Program-made: the position numbers and the translations under genes
The notes under the pieces: generated by a model
Told to the model about the DNA's origin: nothing
Seen by the model: only the letters and a program-made list of their open reading frames with translations
The model's database searches: none
In this document: one piece after another, positions 63,661-64,000 of the stretch
Position numbering within the stretch: the first letter of the stretch is position 1
Layout: every line of letters begins with the position of its first letter
Origin: an uncultured Spirochaetales bacterium
GTDB taxonomy: Bacteria; Spirochaetota; Spirochaetia; Sphaerochaetales; Sphaerochaetaceae
Length of the DNA: 64,000 nt
Reading direction: 5' to 3'
NCBI GenBank assembly: GCA_949288415.1
Contig: CASEKE010000048.1
Location: 82,574 to 146,573, forward strand

Positions 63661-63705
63661 AAAAAAAAAGCCCAATCAATTCCTTGTTTAAGAATTGACC
63701 AGGCT
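63661..63705 (-). terminator. Terminator of the tRNA cluster
   Basis: A 14 bp stem (63669-63682 with 63692-63705, three G-T pairs) followed on the minus strand by nine T residues. Confidence 0.88.
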
Positions 63706-63708
63706 AAG

Positions 63709-63780
63709 AGCGAAAGACGGGACTCGGACCCGCGACATCCACCTTGGCAAGGTGGAGCTCTACCACTGAGCTACTTTCGC
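63709..63780 (-). tRNA. tRNA-Gly (anticodon GCC), second copy
   Basis: Same 72 nt sequence as 41943-42014: loop TTGCCAA, acceptor GCGAAAG/CTTTCGC, no encoded CCA. It is the last gene of the minus-strand tRNA cluster, just upstream of the terminator. Confidence 0.95.
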
Positions 63781-63788
63781 ATCATGTT

Positions 63789-63869
63789 TGCGAGAGGCGG
63801 GACTTGAACCCGCACGCTGAGAGCACTAGTTCCTAAGACTAGCGTGTATACCAATTTCACCACTCTCGC
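63789..63869 (-). tRNA. tRNA-Leu (anticodon TAG)
   Basis: An 81 nt class II tRNA: acceptor GCGAGAG/CTCTCGC with discriminator A; anticodon stem CTAGT/ACTAG with loop CTTAGGA (anticodon TAG); a variable arm of about 11 nt; T arm GCGGG TTCAAGT CCCGC. CCA is not encoded. Confidence 0.93.
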
Positions 63870-63886
63870 AATCTGGTAAAATTGTC

Positions 63887-63959
63887 TGAGCCGCAAAGGG
63901 ATCGAACCTTTGACCCACAGATTAAGAGTCTGTTGCTCTACCAGCTGAGCTAGCGGCCC
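63887..63959 (-). tRNA. tRNA-Lys (anticodon CTT), second copy
   Basis: Identical over all 73 nt to 30299-30371, but on the minus strand and inside the tRNA cluster. Confidence 0.95.
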
Positions 63960-63967
63960 ATTCTTTG

Positions 63968-64000
63968 CGCGCCCTGTAGGATTCGAACCTACGACCTGCG
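63968..64000 (-). tRNA. 3' part of a tRNA, probably tRNA-Arg
   Basis: The T arm GTAGG TTCGAAT CCTAC and the acceptor 3' strand AGGGCGC with discriminator G are visible; the rest lies outside the window. A GCGCCCT acceptor with a G discriminator is typical of tRNA-Arg, but the anticodon is not seen. Confidence 0.55.

Noticed and set aside
1..64000. CRISPR array, insertion sequence or prophage
   Set aside because: No regularly spaced repeats, transposase, integrase or phage structural genes were seen.

Overview
This window looks like chromosomal DNA from a member of the Spirochaetota (Treponema/Sphaerochaeta-like). That is an inference. It rests on the mixture of housekeeping genes, a very large secreted FecR-domain/beta-barrel-like protein, a short SerA paired with SerC, a 2-hydroxyacyl-CoA dehydratase activase homologue typical of anaerobes, and a class I ribonucleotide reductase. 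GC content is moderate. Genes are densely packed on both strands, with many 4-8 nt overlaps. No CRISPR array, insertion sequence or prophage was seen.

Layout. 1-10.3 kb (mostly +): 3' end of carbamate kinase, an Lnb-like membrane protein (-), recO-recJ, rpsU, serA-serC-Lrp regulator, then a dihydroorotate-dehydrogenase-like/acyltransferase/lipoprotein operon. 10.3-17.7 kb (-): HD phosphohydrolase-ttcA, a 1155-residue secreted protein, mutL. 18.2-28.2 kb (-): pepF-rdgB-lipoprotein, an HTH protein with sigma-like features, tig-clpP-clpX-nrnA, and a large unknown protein. 28.2-32.7 kb: a decayed chloramphenicol-acetyltransferase-like pseudogene, a MATE exporter, tRNA-Lys, a GNAT enzyme, a TetR regulator and a GT8 glycosyltransferase. 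33-37 kb: a two-gene activase/dehydratase unit. 37-48 kb: an orphan response regulator, transporters (ion-transporter family, CPA2 antiporter, MgtC, MATE), several GNAT acetyltransferases, LysR and GntR regulators, tRNA-Arg and tRNA-Gly. 48-53 kb: a DUF3737 beta-helix protein, a GH43 glycosidase, a LacI regulator and a small sigma-70 factor. 53-58 kb: a purine riboswitch and guanine deaminase facing nrdA-nrdB. 58-64 kb: an outer-membrane-type protein, an AEC carrier, an SDR, an aldose epimerase, an S41-like protease, and a tRNA cluster (Arg, Lys, Leu, Gly) on the minus strand.

Two signals stand out. First, the guanine deaminase gene is preceded by a purine aptamer. The 3' strand of its P1 helix, plus part of P3, also forms the 5' arm of a Rho-independent terminator. 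This predicts an ON switch (ligand prevents termination), which suits a purine-catabolic gene. Second, about sixteen genes have a TANNNT -10 box 6 or 7 nt before the ATG and almost none has a Shine-Dalgarno sequence. In several a -35 box lies exactly 17 bp further upstream. This is the signature of leaderless transcription. It contrasts with the strong AGGAGG sites of other genes in the window.
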